Assembly: GCA_026075535.2 (NCBI GenBank)
Contig: AP026539.1
Coordinates: forward strand, 6,014,001-6,078,000
Direction of reading: 5' to 3'
DNA from: Tricholoma matsutake
Lineage: Eukaryota > Basidiomycota > Agaricomycetes > Agaricales > Tricholomataceae
Length of the DNA: 64,000 bases
In this document: one piece after another, positions 31,541 through 43,019 of the stretch
Layout of the letters: each line of letters opens with the position of its first letter
How positions within the stretch are numbered: position 1 is the first letter of the stretch
Notes under the pieces: model-generated
What the model saw: the letters and a program-made list of their open reading frames with translations, nothing else
The model's database searches: none
What the model was told of the DNA's origin: nothing
Position numbers and translations under genes: made by a program

Positions 31541-31972
31541 CTCTGGCTATCTGCCTAGTCCATTACCTCAAAGGAATTCAGGACCTCAAACTATATTTAG
31601 GAGGAGAGAATCTAATATCTTTATCAGTGTTCACTGACTTGGACTGGGCAAACTGCTTGAACACTAGGCACAGTGTTGGCAGGTATATATGTACCTTCAG
31701 CTCAGGTGCAATTTCCTGGGCTGCACAAAAACAGAAGACTGTTGTATCTTATGTGACAATACCATATCTATTAATTTTTCAGGTGACCTGCCCCTACACT
31801 CCAGAGTTAAACATGTTGACATCAAATTTCACTTCCTTTGCAAATGCATTCAGTCCCAGGAACTCAAACTTTCTTATGTCAACACCCACAACAATATTGC
31901 AGACATTTTTACTAAAGCTCTCAATGTCAAACAATTCTCACATTTACATGGCTTTCTTAGCCTGAGATAATC
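31541..31972 (+). pseudogene. 3' end of a Copia pol (copy C1, RNase H)
   Basis: From a junction inside Gypsy D integrase the reading becomes CLVHYLKGIQDLKLYLGG, FTDLDWANCLNTRHSVGRY, GAISWAAQKQKTVV, then LHSRVKHVDIKFHFLCKC and NNIADIFTKALNVKQF, the C-terminal RNase H of Ty1/Copia. About 60 residues including the SCEAEY box are deleted. A purine-rich tract (GAGGAGGAG) and an LTR follow. Confidence 0.85.
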
Positions 31973-32022
31973 TATCTATATATTGATTCCATGCGAGGAG
32001 GAGTATCCATGGTGAGGAGGAG

Positions 32023-32428
32023 TGTTGAGATCTGCACCACAGATGTCACATCATATGCATCAGTGGTATCACATGTACCTTTTGATGGGTATGCCTTCCC
32101 TTTATTCACTTATTCTTTATATCAGTTCCTTTATTATATTCCCTTTGATACTATCTGATATATATACTGGATGATGTAGACATAAACACCTTAGTCCATT
32201 ATATGCAGACTGTGTTAGAGATCTGATTGACACCATAGATGCCTTTGTTGTGGTCCAGTATGTTATGGATGCTTTCCCTTTATCTTAGTATTACAATGGT
32301 CTCTTTATCATAGGTTTACTTACATATGTACTGTTTCTATATGGACACCCTAGTTACTTATCCAGAGACTGAGGTATTGATTCTATTGTTATAGTCAGTC
32401 TAACATTCCATGGTATAGGATTCTTACA
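32023..32428 (+). repeat. Copia LTR shared by C1 (as 3' LTR) and C2 (as 5' LTR)
   Basis: 406 bp, TGTTGAGATC...ATTCTTACA. On its left is the purine-rich tract of C1, on its right the primer site and gag of C2. TATATATACT near 32158 is a likely TATA region. Confidence 0.8.
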
Positions 32429-32440
32429 GGTTATGGGCCC
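32429..32440 (+). promoter_or_regulatory. Half-tRNA(iMet) primer binding site of Copia C2
   Basis: GGTTATGGGCCC directly follows the LTR. It is complementary to the anticodon stem-loop of initiator tRNA-Met, the internal priming site known from Drosophila copia. The same word follows the LTR at 51747 and nearly the same at 59565. Confidence 0.75.
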
Positions 32441-32634
32441 TGAGCCATACACTTTAAACTGTGACAAGCTCTTTTGAATCCCTACCATCACCTCTTTCGA
32501 TCTGATCTCATATAGATCACATCATTCCCTGGACCAGGCCCAGTGTCCCGATCACATCAATGCATGGGTCCACATGCACCTTGCGACCTCATTTCTGCAT
32601 ACATCCCTTTGTCTTCACACTACTACTACACATC

Positions 32635-33838
32635 ATGACTACCTCCCCCACTGTACTCATTACTGACTCTTCTAACCTGTCCATCACACGACTTCAAGTC
32701 TGCACAATCTGGAGTGGGAAGAAGTTCAATTGGACTTCTGGGGACTTTAACCAATGGGCCAAACAGTTCGAGGATGCACTCATAATGAACAGCCTTGAAT
32801 ACATCTTACATCCCATTGTTCCAACCCCCCCTGCTGACACTGAGCCTTTTTCACACCTCAACTGGACATAAAACAACAAACTCATGATCGGCTTCATTCG
32901 TTCCATGCTCACCAAGACAGAGCTTCATGATCTCTTAAAGGAAAAAGGTGCAAAAGCATGCTATGATGATCTGAAGAAGCACACACAATGCGAGGGACCA
33001 GTCAAACAGGTTTCTCTCTTGCATGAGGCCATGGCCACATACTGCTCTTTGTCCAAGCCACTCCCTGTCATGGCTGGTAAAATCTGCGACATTGTATGTA
33101 TGTCCATTTATGGGTGAAATTGACTGCAATCTCTACACCTGTATAGCACTTCTAAACAGCCTCAACGATAATGTCTTTGATTCTCTCCAATCCTCAGTAT
33201 CCTGAGGCCTCGCTGATTCCACAAAGGATCACCCATTTACCTCTGCCAACATTTGTTGCCTCATGGAAAATCAGCAAACCATCATAAATTCCAAAACCAA
33301 CAGACCCAGCTCGGATACTGCTCTCATCCACAAAGTACAACACCATGGTAATCTCCATGGCCACAATCATGGCAAAGGGGTGATATGCTGTGTCCTTTGC
33401 CAAGCAAAGGGGTGCCCATGTCAGGGACATACAAAGGACTGGTGCATACAAAAAGGAGGAGGCATGGAAGGAAAAATGATTGAAGAATCTCGAGCAGCAT
33501 GGATTGTGGCATCTGGAAAAGGGGAAGGTGGTGGAAAGTCTTCAGGAGGGTCTGGTGGACCTGGAAAAATGTTTATTTCCATTAAAGGTAATGATGGTTG
33601 GGTGTACTTTGTCGATGCTGCCCATCTCAGCGAACTCCAGACTGCCGCCGCAAAATCAGAATTTGCTGGTCTTGCTTCTGATCCTATCCCAAGCACTGGG
33701 ATTGCATCTATCGAAGAAATCAAATACCATGGTTTTCTAGCATTTGAGGAACTGACCACATCAATTGATTGGTCCATGAATTCCAAACCTATCAATGCCG
33801 CCCTCGCTGCTGATATTGTGCCACTCCAACAAAGTTGA
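32635..33838 (+). pseudogene. gag of Copia C2
   Basis: The ATG at 32635 starts MTTSPTVLITDSSNLSITRL; then WTSGDFNQWAKQFEDALIMN, the N-terminal Copia gag domain, with later pieces in shifted frames. A knuckle-like C..C..G..H segment lies near 33395-33440 (CCVLCQAKGCPCQGHTKDWC). The C-terminal part (33480-33838) reads GGGKSSGGSGG and WVYFVDAAHLSELQTA. Broken by TGA and frameshifts; it would coat the RNA if intact. Confidence 0.7.
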
Positions 33839-36800
33839 TGCACCCCCCTTACATCCATCAAAACTCAACTATTTTATGTTGACTCAGGTGCTACCGTCCA
33901 CATCTCACCCGACCATGGTGATTTTATTACACTCTGAGCTATTCCTGCTCACCCAGTAAAAGGGGTCGGTGGCTCGTCCATCACTGCACTAGGCATTGGC
34001 AACATTCACCTATGCATCTTGTGGGGGGCATACATCACTCTTGAAGATGCACTCTACATCCCAAACTCTACAGTCCATCTCATATCCATCAGTTCCCTCG
34101 CCATATCCTCTGGAGTCTCTGTCCCGTCTCCACCAGTGCACTCGTCATGAAAGGTCCACTCATCCCCAACCAATGTCTCTACTCCCTCGATCTGCACTCT
34201 GCCCTTGCAGAACACGTTTTCTCCACCCAACATACCATTGATCTTAACTCTTGGCACTGCCATCTTGGCCATGCCAATTACCAAACAATCATTGAGATGG
34301 CAAAATCAGGTGCAGTCGCAGGTATGCCCTCCACCTTCTCATCTAAACTGCCGAGATGTGACATGTGCATTCTTGGGAAGCAGACCAAGACACCAGTCCT
34401 GAAATTACAGAAGGAAGGGCCAGGGCATAAAGTGATGCACAGACTGGGGATAGTATGGGTAGATCTTACAGGACCCATGGATGTTCAGTCATGTACTGGA
34501 AATGATATATTATGAATCTGGTTGATGACTACACTAGTAAGGCATGGTCCATCCCCCTTAAATTGAAATCAGATGTGCTCAGCAAACTATAGTGGTTCAA
34601 GTCTGGTCTTTTGCTGTTTTGCTGTATCTCAGCAATGACTGGATGAAATCATTTCATCAAAGAGAGGACCCCCCCCCCCATTATTTTCACTTCTCTATCC
34701 ATGATTAAATTTTGTGAGTATACTGACAATCACTGACCAAAATCCTTATGTTCCAGAGGTGACCCCCCAGTCTTTGGCCAGATCTATCTGCTGAAATATT
34801 TTCATGATTTGATCTTATTGTTTGAGGTAGTAGGAGGCAGTTTAAATTTTAAAAAGACTGCAGAAGACTGAAACCCAACTGGACCTCAAAACACTAGCAA
34901 ACTAGAAGCTTGGGAGCTGGTGAGAGAAAGCGAAACAAGCCTCAAAGTCGGTAAATATCACATGAGACATGATGGGGAACTTAACAGCCACCAAATGAGG
35001 GCCTGGTTAAAATCTTGTGGAATGGATCAGGAATTTGGTGCACCATACATGTTGGCACACATGAACCACATTGAGCGAATGCATCATACACTGATTGGAA
35101 AGGCGAGACCAATGCGCATTGCTGCAGGATGTCCAACATACCTGTGGGATGAATTTTATCTAACAGCAGCACATCTCCATGAAAAGACCACGACTAAATC
35201 CTTAAATGGTATCACCCCTTTCAAACTATGGCATGGATGGAAGCCCAACTATTCTTACATGTGGGAGATTGAGTGCTGCACTTTTGTACTCATTCAGAAT
35301 GTCCACAATCTGAAAGTGCACAAATGATCTATTGAGTGTATACTCATTGGGTATGGTCACAATTCGAAAACCTATCACTGCTATGACCCAAAATCCAAGA
35401 AAATCTATGAATCTTACCACATTCAATTCCTTGAAAGCCACAATGGTCATACCTTGCCCCTAAACCCCCCTAATGACATCACAGAGGCTGAACTCTCCAC
35501 ACTCAAAGAGATCCATACCAACTTGTCTACACCACTCAACATCGTTGACGATGATGAAGAGCTCACACCTCCCAATAATGTTGTGAACCTGACAATACTG
35601 CAAGATGCCCAAGTCGATCCACCTGTACACCCAATACCAGCAGCCCCCAATCAGCTATGCAGATCTACCCACATATCTGCTCCAACTGCAAAGAAAAAAC
35701 CTGATAATCCCCCTCCAGCTCATCTTGACAACATGATCCAAGAAGTCAAGGAAAGCACAGCGCGCATCAAAGCAGCCAAAGCAGAACACTGACAGCAGAC
35801 CAATCCACCGATCAATGATGTCAATCTGGATCAGGAACTCAGGCACCTACTTGGCATGCTGGATCTCAGACATATTGGAATTGACATCGATCATGATCAA
35901 CTGCTCACAACAATCATAAATTCTGGTGGGATTGACCCAATGTCCCTGGAATTCAAGGATGAGCCAAAACCATGGACAGAGGCAAAGGCATCAGCAGATG
36001 CAGAGAAATGGATGGAGAGCTACCATGATGAGCTGAAATCGCTGAGAGATATGGGTGTGTACAAGGTTGTTCTGCACTCCGATGTCCTTTCAGGTCAGCA
36101 TGTGTGGAAAGGACATCTGATCTTCAAGATCAAATGTGATGAGAATGGTAAAGCTGTATGCTTCAAGGTCCATCTGGTTTTCAAAGGCCATGAACAGATC
36201 TATGGAAAGGACTATATGAAAACCACCTCACCTACTGCACGCATGGAATCATGGTGTATCCTTCTTCACCTAGCAGCGGCAAAAGGATGGGACACCACTC
36301 AAATTGATGTCAAAACCATGTTCCTCTATGGACATCTACCAGAGGAGGAGTATCAGTGAATGGAACAGCCTGAAGGGTTTGAAGAGCCTGGAAAGGAGGT
36401 CTGGGTCTGGTGCCTAGTACATGGGCTGTACAGAATGAAGCAAAGTGGATGGATATGGAACCAAACTCTCAATGACAGCATGATTGGGTGGGGGTTCAAA
36501 TGTCTAGCATGTGAGGCCTGCATCTATTATCACAAAACTGACAAGGCACTGTTATCGCAGTGGTACATGTTGATGATTTCTTATCTATAGTGAGCTCGGA
36601 GGAGGAGAACAACAGTTTCAAGGCACAGATGCAAAAAACATGGACAATTTCCAATCTTGGAACACCAAGATACGTTGTCAGAATCGCAATTGAATGGGAT
36701 CACCCAACATCCACAGTGCGCCTTTCCCAGAATGCACTCATTGACAAAATCATCACCCAATTTGGACAAAAATATGCCACACCTCTCTTCCTACTGATGG

Positions 36801-37070
36801 ATCCAGGACTTAAACTCAGGCATGCCAATCGCGCTGTGCTCCCTAAGGAAGAGCAAGATAACTTATCAATATTACCTTACCGCTCTCTCATTGGGTGCCT
36901 GTTATACCTCGCCATTTCCACCCACCCAGACATCACATATGCCATTCAACAATTAAGTCAATATGTCAACTCCTTCACAACTATTCATTGGAATGCCAGA
37001 ATTTGCCTGGTTCAATATCTGAAAGGTTCTCGCAATCTCAAACTAACCTTGGGAGGAAAGGGATCACCAG
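33839..37070 (+). pseudogene. pol of Copia C2 (protease, integrase, RT)
   Basis: Protease trace FYVDSGATVHIS (33870-33910). Integrase: HCHLGHANYQTIIEMAKSG and C..C (RCDMCILGKQ) zinc finger, WVDLTGPMDV, then after the hAT insert HMNHIERMHHTLIGKARPMR. RT: VFKGHEQIYGKDYMKTTSP, WDTTQIDVKTMFLYGHLPEE, catalytic VHVDDFLSIV (36560-36590), and DITYAIQQLSQYVNSF. Stops at 36357 and several shifts. The reading ends at LTLGGKGSP where the MITE begins. Confidence 0.78.
34590..34896. mobile_element. 307-bp hAT MITE inside Copia C2 integrase
   Basis: Perfect 8-bp duplication GCAAACTA (34582-34589, 34897-34904). Ends TAGTGGTTCAAGTCTGG and, inverted, TAGTGTTTTGAGGTCCAG. Related to the 29800-30948 element by the GGTCCAG subterminal word. 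It contains a C10 run at about 34670. Confidence 0.9.
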
Positions 37071-37501
37071 TAAGGCAAGGCAGGGGTAGGGGTTTGGAAG
37101 TTCATACCCCTGCATACCCCTGTACCCTTACTAAGGGTACAGGGGTATGCCAGGGGTATGCTTATGTAAGAATATCATTTGATTTTTTCAGCTACAAAGA
37201 CTCATATTCAAGATTTTCATCAATTAAATTCAGATTTTGGGATTGTCCAACATGATAATGGCTTTCATATGTTAATAAGAGGTATTAATATGTGATATTA
37301 ATAGTAAATACAATAGTTATCAACACTTTTCAAATGAATTTTGCTCTAAATATGTTGATTTTGTGCCAAACCCTTGTACCCTTGACAAACCCTTGGCAAC
37401 CCTTATATGTTTCCATACCCTTACCCCTAAGGGTAGGGTGTTCAGGGGTAGGGGTAAGGGTATGAGATTTGACACCCAGGGGTAACCCCTGCCTTGCCCT
37501 A
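37071..37501. mobile_element. hAT MITE copy lacking a target duplication
   Basis: Starts TAAGGCAAGGCAGGGGT and ends with the inverse of TAGGGCAAGGCAGGGGT. It is very similar to 40321-40812, but its 8-bp flanks differ (ATCACCAG versus GTTGCTGA). The left flank is Copia RT, the right flank is hAT-like sequence, so it looks like a recombinant. Confidence 0.8.
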
Positions 37502-38579
37502 GTTGCTGACCGACCCTGGGTCAGTCAGAACTGTCTCATAAATCTACATATGTAGTTAAGAGTAGTACTACTACTCTAAAATGATATGAAGCCCCTCACA
37601 GGGCAGGGGCCCATGAGCAGGCATACAGATAATAAAATAAAAAAGTACTACATTGGCATTGGCATTGGCATTAGTGTTCTCGTTGGTCCTGGTGTCCTCA
37701 TCTGGCATTGGTATTGGCATGGGTGTTGGTGTTGGTGTCATGTTGGTAATTTGTCTGTTGTCACCACCCTCATCCACCCCATGAGCAGTTGCTCACAGCA
37801 GAGGTGTGGGTGGCATGTTGGGTCTGCAGTGGAGTCATCCAGAATGGGACCTGTTACCACCCTGCAAGCAGGGGCTCACAGGAGTGGTGTGGGTGGGCAT
37901 GTGGGTGCTGTGTTGGCACCAGCTTATTGTTACAACAAAGTTAGAACCTAAAAAACAAAAAAAAAAGATTAGTTAGTTAAAAAAAAAACACTAAAAAAAC
38001 ATTACTTGGGGCCCAAACAATGATGGATGTCATTTGGGCCTGATGCAGTTTGCTTGTGGTGTTTGGCAGTATTGTCCAATGTGGGGGATGCAGGAGTAGT
38101 GGCATGCATTGACAAAGTGGTGGTGGAAGGAGGCAGAGCAGTGGCAGCAGTGTCAAGGGTGGTAGTGGTGGTTGATGTTGATGTACATGGCCTGGGTTGT
38201 GTTGATGGTTTGGTGGCCATGGGAATGGTGAACAAGTGGCACCACTTTTTTTTGTTTGGGTGCACAAACATGACCAAGTGGTCTGTGCACAGCCCCAAGG
38301 TATATAAACCCTCACTTTTGTTAGTCATTCCTTGGGCACGTCCCCACTTTAATTATATTAGTTAGTATATAGTTAGTATATGTAGGGTATACTATACATC
38401 AGTTACAACCAGTTCAAACTGACTTTTGTTGGTTCAAAATAAATATACAATTTGAGAAACTGCAACTGACCATGTACACAAACTAAGGCAACCGCAACTG
38501 CAAAAAAGACTGGACTGCAGTTCAGTCTGGTTCAATTTTGGTTTTTTTCTGGTTCGATGAACTGGACCTTCAAACACTA
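37502..38579. mobile_element. hAT element lacking its left end
   Basis: It ends GGTTCGATGAACTGGACC..CAAACACTA, the same right end as 29800-30948. The interior (CCCCTCACAGGGCAGGGGCC, GTTACCACCCTGC) matches the element at 61229-62151. A non-autonomous copy; low-complexity GGCATT and GGTGTT runs give meaningless frames on both strands. After 38579 about 35 bp resemble the right end of the 40321-type MITE. Confidence 0.65.
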
Positions 38580-38616
38580 GATTTTATACTCAAGGGTAAC
38601 CCCTGTCATGCCTTAT

Positions 38617-39089
38617 TGGGCAGAAGATGTTGAAGCTCTACCCATTCCCCAACCTGTGGCACACACACCCCCACAAGACATCTCAAGTCTGAGAACAGGC
38701 TGTACACAGCCATTTGGGACACTGCGACAATGAACAGGGGCAACAACGAGCCCCACCACATTTTTTTTCAGTCTCAAAAATTTTCATATCCAGCCTCATC
38801 ACCTTTTCTTTAGTCCCAGCCCCTCATCACTCAATGACATTCTTCTGGTATAGGACCAGGCAGGCCAACCATCTCTGTTCTCATTGGAACTCCTGCTCCC
38901 CCCCCCAGTTCCAAAGTTAGACTGGGATTGAGACCCCCATCTTGCAAACTTGAGCCAGGCTCTTTGAGCATTAGGATGGACACCTCCTTGTTGAGTTTTT
39001 CTTTACTTTATTTGGATATCAACCATAGAGTTCATTGTCTATATTATTGTTATTTATTGTTTTGTTTTTTCTCTTTTCTGTGGCGACAG
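38617..39089. other. Unassigned region
   Basis: No gene or element end recognised; poly-T and poly-C runs only. Confidence 0.3.
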
Positions 39090-40227
39090 TAGTGCTTAAA
39101 AGTCTGGTCCGGTCCCAGTTTTTTACCCTTGTGGGCTCAAACCAAGGACTGAACCAGTCCTGTAATAGTTAAAATTCTATATAGTTCTCAACCAGTTTTG
39201 ACCAGACCTACAACCCATATACCAACTACCTTTTGTAACTAAGATACATACAGAAAAAAGAATAATATGAAGTAGAATTAAAAGAGAAGAAAACAAGTCT
39301 GCCCACAAGCAGTGGCTTGCAAGGCTGGATGGCTGTGCTGGGGAAGACTCATCAGTCAAAAATGACCCCTCCATCTCACGTTTCAAGTGAGGGAGGGGTG
39401 GGTGTTGCATTGTCACTGTCTTGTGGTCCCCATTTATCCTTGTTGTCATCCCCAATCATCATCATTCATTGTTGTCATCAGCCTCTGCTTACCATTCGTC
39501 GTTGTGGTTCATCATCATCATTGTCCCCTGCTTGTTGTTGGTCATTAGCTCACAGTGGTGGTTCATTGTCCTCATTGTCCTCATCTTCATTGTTGTCTTG
39601 GTTGTCGTCATTCTCATTGTCTTGGTCATCCTCATCCTCATTGTTCTCATCTCCTGCACCCACAGTCCACCCCACAAGCAGTGGCTCATGAGGCTGGAAG
39701 TGAGTGTCATGTTGTCAGTAGTTATAACTTTATACATAGAATCTATGAAACAAACAAGATATTAGTTAGTTACAAATGAAAGGCAAAGAATAAAAGATAC
39801 TTACCTGGGGCACAAACATGAACAGATGTTGTTTGTGCCCCAATGTAAATATATAGTGTAAACACATCAAAAATGCATAAACGAGAGTACATGTGACCAT
39901 GCAAACAGGAGCAAATGGTCAGTGCTATTTAAACAGCTTACATTTCCCTCTATTCATTTGGACATACCCCATTTTTCTCTATTACATATGTAATTAGTAC
40001 ATACATATATATATTTGTTACCCTCTACATTGTGGATGGTAAGTTCAGTCCTGGACCAGTCTAAACTGGTCTTTGATGGTTTTAGTAAGTGTCAACAAGA
40101 ATGAAAACCGAGGACTGACCACTTCAAGAAGTGGTTGAATCGGGACTGAAAGTTCTACAGGACCAGTTACAGTTCAGTTCAGTTCTCAGTCTGTTTCTGG
40201 TCCTGAGGACTGGACCTTCAAGCACTA
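39090..40227. mobile_element. hAT-like element without visible target duplication
   Basis: Ends TAGTGCTTAAAAGTCTGGTCC and, inverted, TAGTGCTTGAAGGTCCAGTCC (17 of 21 equal). Subterminal AACTGG/GGACTG words and the interior AGCAGTGGCT..GAGGCTGG match the other large hAT elements. The 8-bp flanks differ, so ends or flanks have been altered. Confidence 0.65.
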
Positions 40228-40320
40228 TAGAGATACGCCCCAATATTTATTTTTAATTCCCATTTATACTCCTTTGTGGCATACCATATGTTAGAGTATT
40301 TACAGTGACTATTTTATATC

Positions 40321-40812
40321 TAAGGCAAGGCAGGGGTAGGGGTATACCCTTGTGTTTTGGGGCTAAGGGTATGAGGGGTAAGGGTAGGGGTTTGGAAGCT
40401 CATACCCTTGCATACTCCTGTACCCTTACTAAGGGTACAGGGGTATGCCAGGGGTATGCTTATGTAAGAATATCATTTGATTTTTTCAGCTACAAAGACT
40501 CATATTCAAGATTTTCATCAATTAAATTCAGATTTTGGGATTGTCCAACATGATAATGGCTTTCATATGTTAATAAGAGGTATTAATATGTGATATTAAT
40601 AGTAAATACAATACTAGTTATCAACACTTTTCAAATGAATTTTGCTCTAAATATGTTGATTTTGTGCCAAACCCTTGTACCCTTGACAAACCCTCCCATA
40701 CCCTTGGCAACCCTTATATGTCTCCATACCCTTACCCCTAAGGGTAGGGTGTTCAGGGGTAGGGGTAAGGGTATGAGATTTGACACCCAGGGGTAACCCC
40801 TGCCTTACCCTA
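40321..40812. mobile_element. 492-bp hAT MITE
   Basis: Perfect 8-bp duplication TTTATATC (40313-40320, 40813-40820). Ends TAAGGCAAGGCAGGGGT and, inverted, TAGGGTAAGGCAGGGGT. The middle 300 bp are nearly identical to 37071-37501. No coding capacity. Confidence 0.92.
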
Positions 40813-41705
40813 TTTATATCTTGTTATCTAATTTCTGCATGGTTTGTAAGAGCTTTATCATTGGCTTACAGTGATCCTGGAAGGCATCACCATAGCACTC
40901 ACAATGGTGCTGGGTGGTCTGTAAGGTTGACACACACCATAATCATACTCCACCAGACCATCTCTCTGTCCTTCTCACTCCCATCACCCATGATCCAGGG
41001 GTCCCTCTGTTCAATTTTGGAAGTGCATTGGCTATACTTAGAACCTCCACACTATTGACTCTAAAGTTATGTCTGGTCCTGCCCAATCCAAAGCCCACCC
41101 ACCAAGGCCAGTCACATGAGTATTTCCCATTGGAAACTGAGATTTCCAAAAGGAATGGAAGGAATGGAAGGAATGTGGTCACATGTGAAAGGGGCCAGGG
41201 GAACTCCACTGAGATAATTGAGTGGTAGAAACAGAAGCTGTGTGACATTTGTAAAGAAAAGTTTCCTGCTGGTGTGGGGTGTCTGCTCGAGTGCATGTGC
41301 TATTGAGAAATACACCATGAGCATCTGTGAGCACCATATTGCCAAATACAGACACCAGCATGTTTTTTATGCGGGTGCTATATTTAATGCATCCTTTTGA
41401 AGCACATGTACGGATCCACACAGTGGATACCTTGATGATACTCTCTTCTTTGTCTAACATGATACATATATATACAGTAGATAGTTGCACAACCACCTCA
41501 GTCACTTATACTATGACTGAGGTGAGTAACAATATTATTACTTAGATGAGAACAATTACTTACTGTACCTATAGTTTATTCTTGTATACACTAGGATTGA
41601 TTTTCTACATGTGCAATGACACCATTTGGGCACCCAATTTCCCACAATTAAAGCACTTGAGTAGGGGATATTTACCCCCTTGATCAACATCTATTGCATC
41701 GGATG
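40813..41705. other. Unassigned region
   Basis: Only short frames without motifs. GGAATGGAAGGAATGGAAGGAATG at 41153-41176 is a short tandem run. Confidence 0.3.
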
Positions 41706-42571
41706 TAGTGTTTGAAAGTCCAGTTGCAACTTGCATGGACCAAAATAAAACCAGCAAGTGAACTGGGCCCAACCACAGTCTGGTCTGTCTTGCAGCTGCA
41801 AAGGAAGTGGTTGTGGACCAGTCCAGTTGCCAGTTGCATAGATTCAAAAATATTTATAGACTGCCAAAAGACCAACTGCAACCAACTGCAACTGGTAAGC
41901 AATCATATCTGATCATTGTGATCAATCACACTGTGTTACCACAAACTATGGCCATTACCACACCTCCCTCCCTCCCTCCACTCTTCATCCCTCCACTCTC
42001 ACCCATCTAACAGCTACCAATGGTCCCCACACCCTTTCAACAACACCAAACAACAATGCATGTGGCTGCAAATGTGCCAATCATGCATTCTACATGTTCA
42101 GCAACTGATGCCCATGTTCCAAACAGCTTCAAAACATAGTAAGTAAAGTTTTCCCCATTCTATCATTGTTCTTTTCACTACTAACTACATCTTTTTCTTC
42201 TTTTGTGGGTCTAAACTTTGTTACTGCCAGTGATGACCCTCATCACCACACCTCCCAGGCCATCGAGAGGTGCCTACAACCCAGCACCTGCAGCCTTACA
42301 AGCCACTGCTCATGGGGTGGGTCACAGGTGCTTTTGCCAGTTGGTTGAGAAAGGCATTTCACAACACAAGTATAGGTGGAGAACACAACTGGGGTCCCCT
42401 AGGTGTGTATTCAAGGTTTATATACTATGTTACATATATTGTACATTGTTGCTACTGATGTGCACATATGTGTGGGTACATATGATGCATGCAAAATAAA
42501 ATTCTCATGCTAGCAAAGTGTAGCATAATTCAACATAATAAAGTAAAAATGAAATTTTATTAGATAATGGG
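41706..42571 (+). mobile_element. Left end of another hAT-like element
   Basis: TAGTGTTTGAAAGTCCAGTTGC is the family left end, followed by CAGTTGCAACT words. No matching right end was found before or after Gypsy A3, so the extent is uncertain. Confidence 0.45.
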
Positions 42572-42576
42572 GCTGT

Positions 42577-43002
42577 TATAAGGGCAACCTCAGCCTCTAG
42601 CAAAGGGAAATCTGAAGTTAAAATTATACTACATAGTACAGAGATTTGGGACGCACCTAGCAAAGGGAAATCCGAAGAGAAAACTCTAAGGATCCCTTTG
42701 CAGATGCCCAGTATATGTGAAGATGACAAAAATCAAATAATAACCTAAAAATAGAAAAGGCGGAGATAGGCAGATCAAGGCCGCCGAATGACATCATACC
42801 AAGGGGTAGATGTCAGAAGGGGTGCTCCGCCTCTACATATAAAAATGTCAACATGCACAAACATGATAGAAAGGGAAAATTAGTAATAAAATCTGGAAAA
42901 ATCATAGAAAATGAAGAATAGAAGGAAATGAAGTGAGGAAAAATATAGAACGAACATAAAAAATAGGAGAAACACACAGGGCACCCCCCTAGTCCCCTTA
43001 CA
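42577..43002 (-). repeat. 3' LTR of A3
   Basis: 426 bp. It differs from the 5' LTR at roughly 15 positions in my alignment, many of them CG/TG/CA changes. Confidence 0.95.
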
Positions 43003-43019
43003 TCACCCCCTCTCTAAGA

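Larger units (their letters stand above)
32023..37070 (+). mobile_element. Ty1/Copia element C2 (3' end lost)
   Basis: LTR, primer site, gag, protease region, integrase, RT. It is cut at 37070 by a hAT MITE, after which no Copia sequence returns. It also carries a 307-bp hAT insert at 34590. Old and full of stops. Confidence 0.82.

Noticed and set aside
32429..32440. GTTATGGGCCC as part of a tRNA gene
   Set aside because: Only the anticodon-arm word is present, always just after an LTR; no cloverleaf can be built.
37586..38365. Possible proteins on both strands at 37.6-38.4 kb
   Set aside because: Low-complexity GGCATTGGCATT and GGTGGTGG runs inside a hAT element with a clear right end.
39317..39779. 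Ser/Leu/His-rich frames at 39.3-39.8 kb
   Set aside because: Low-complexity CATTGTCCTCATC-type repeats inside a hAT element; no domain or codon structure.
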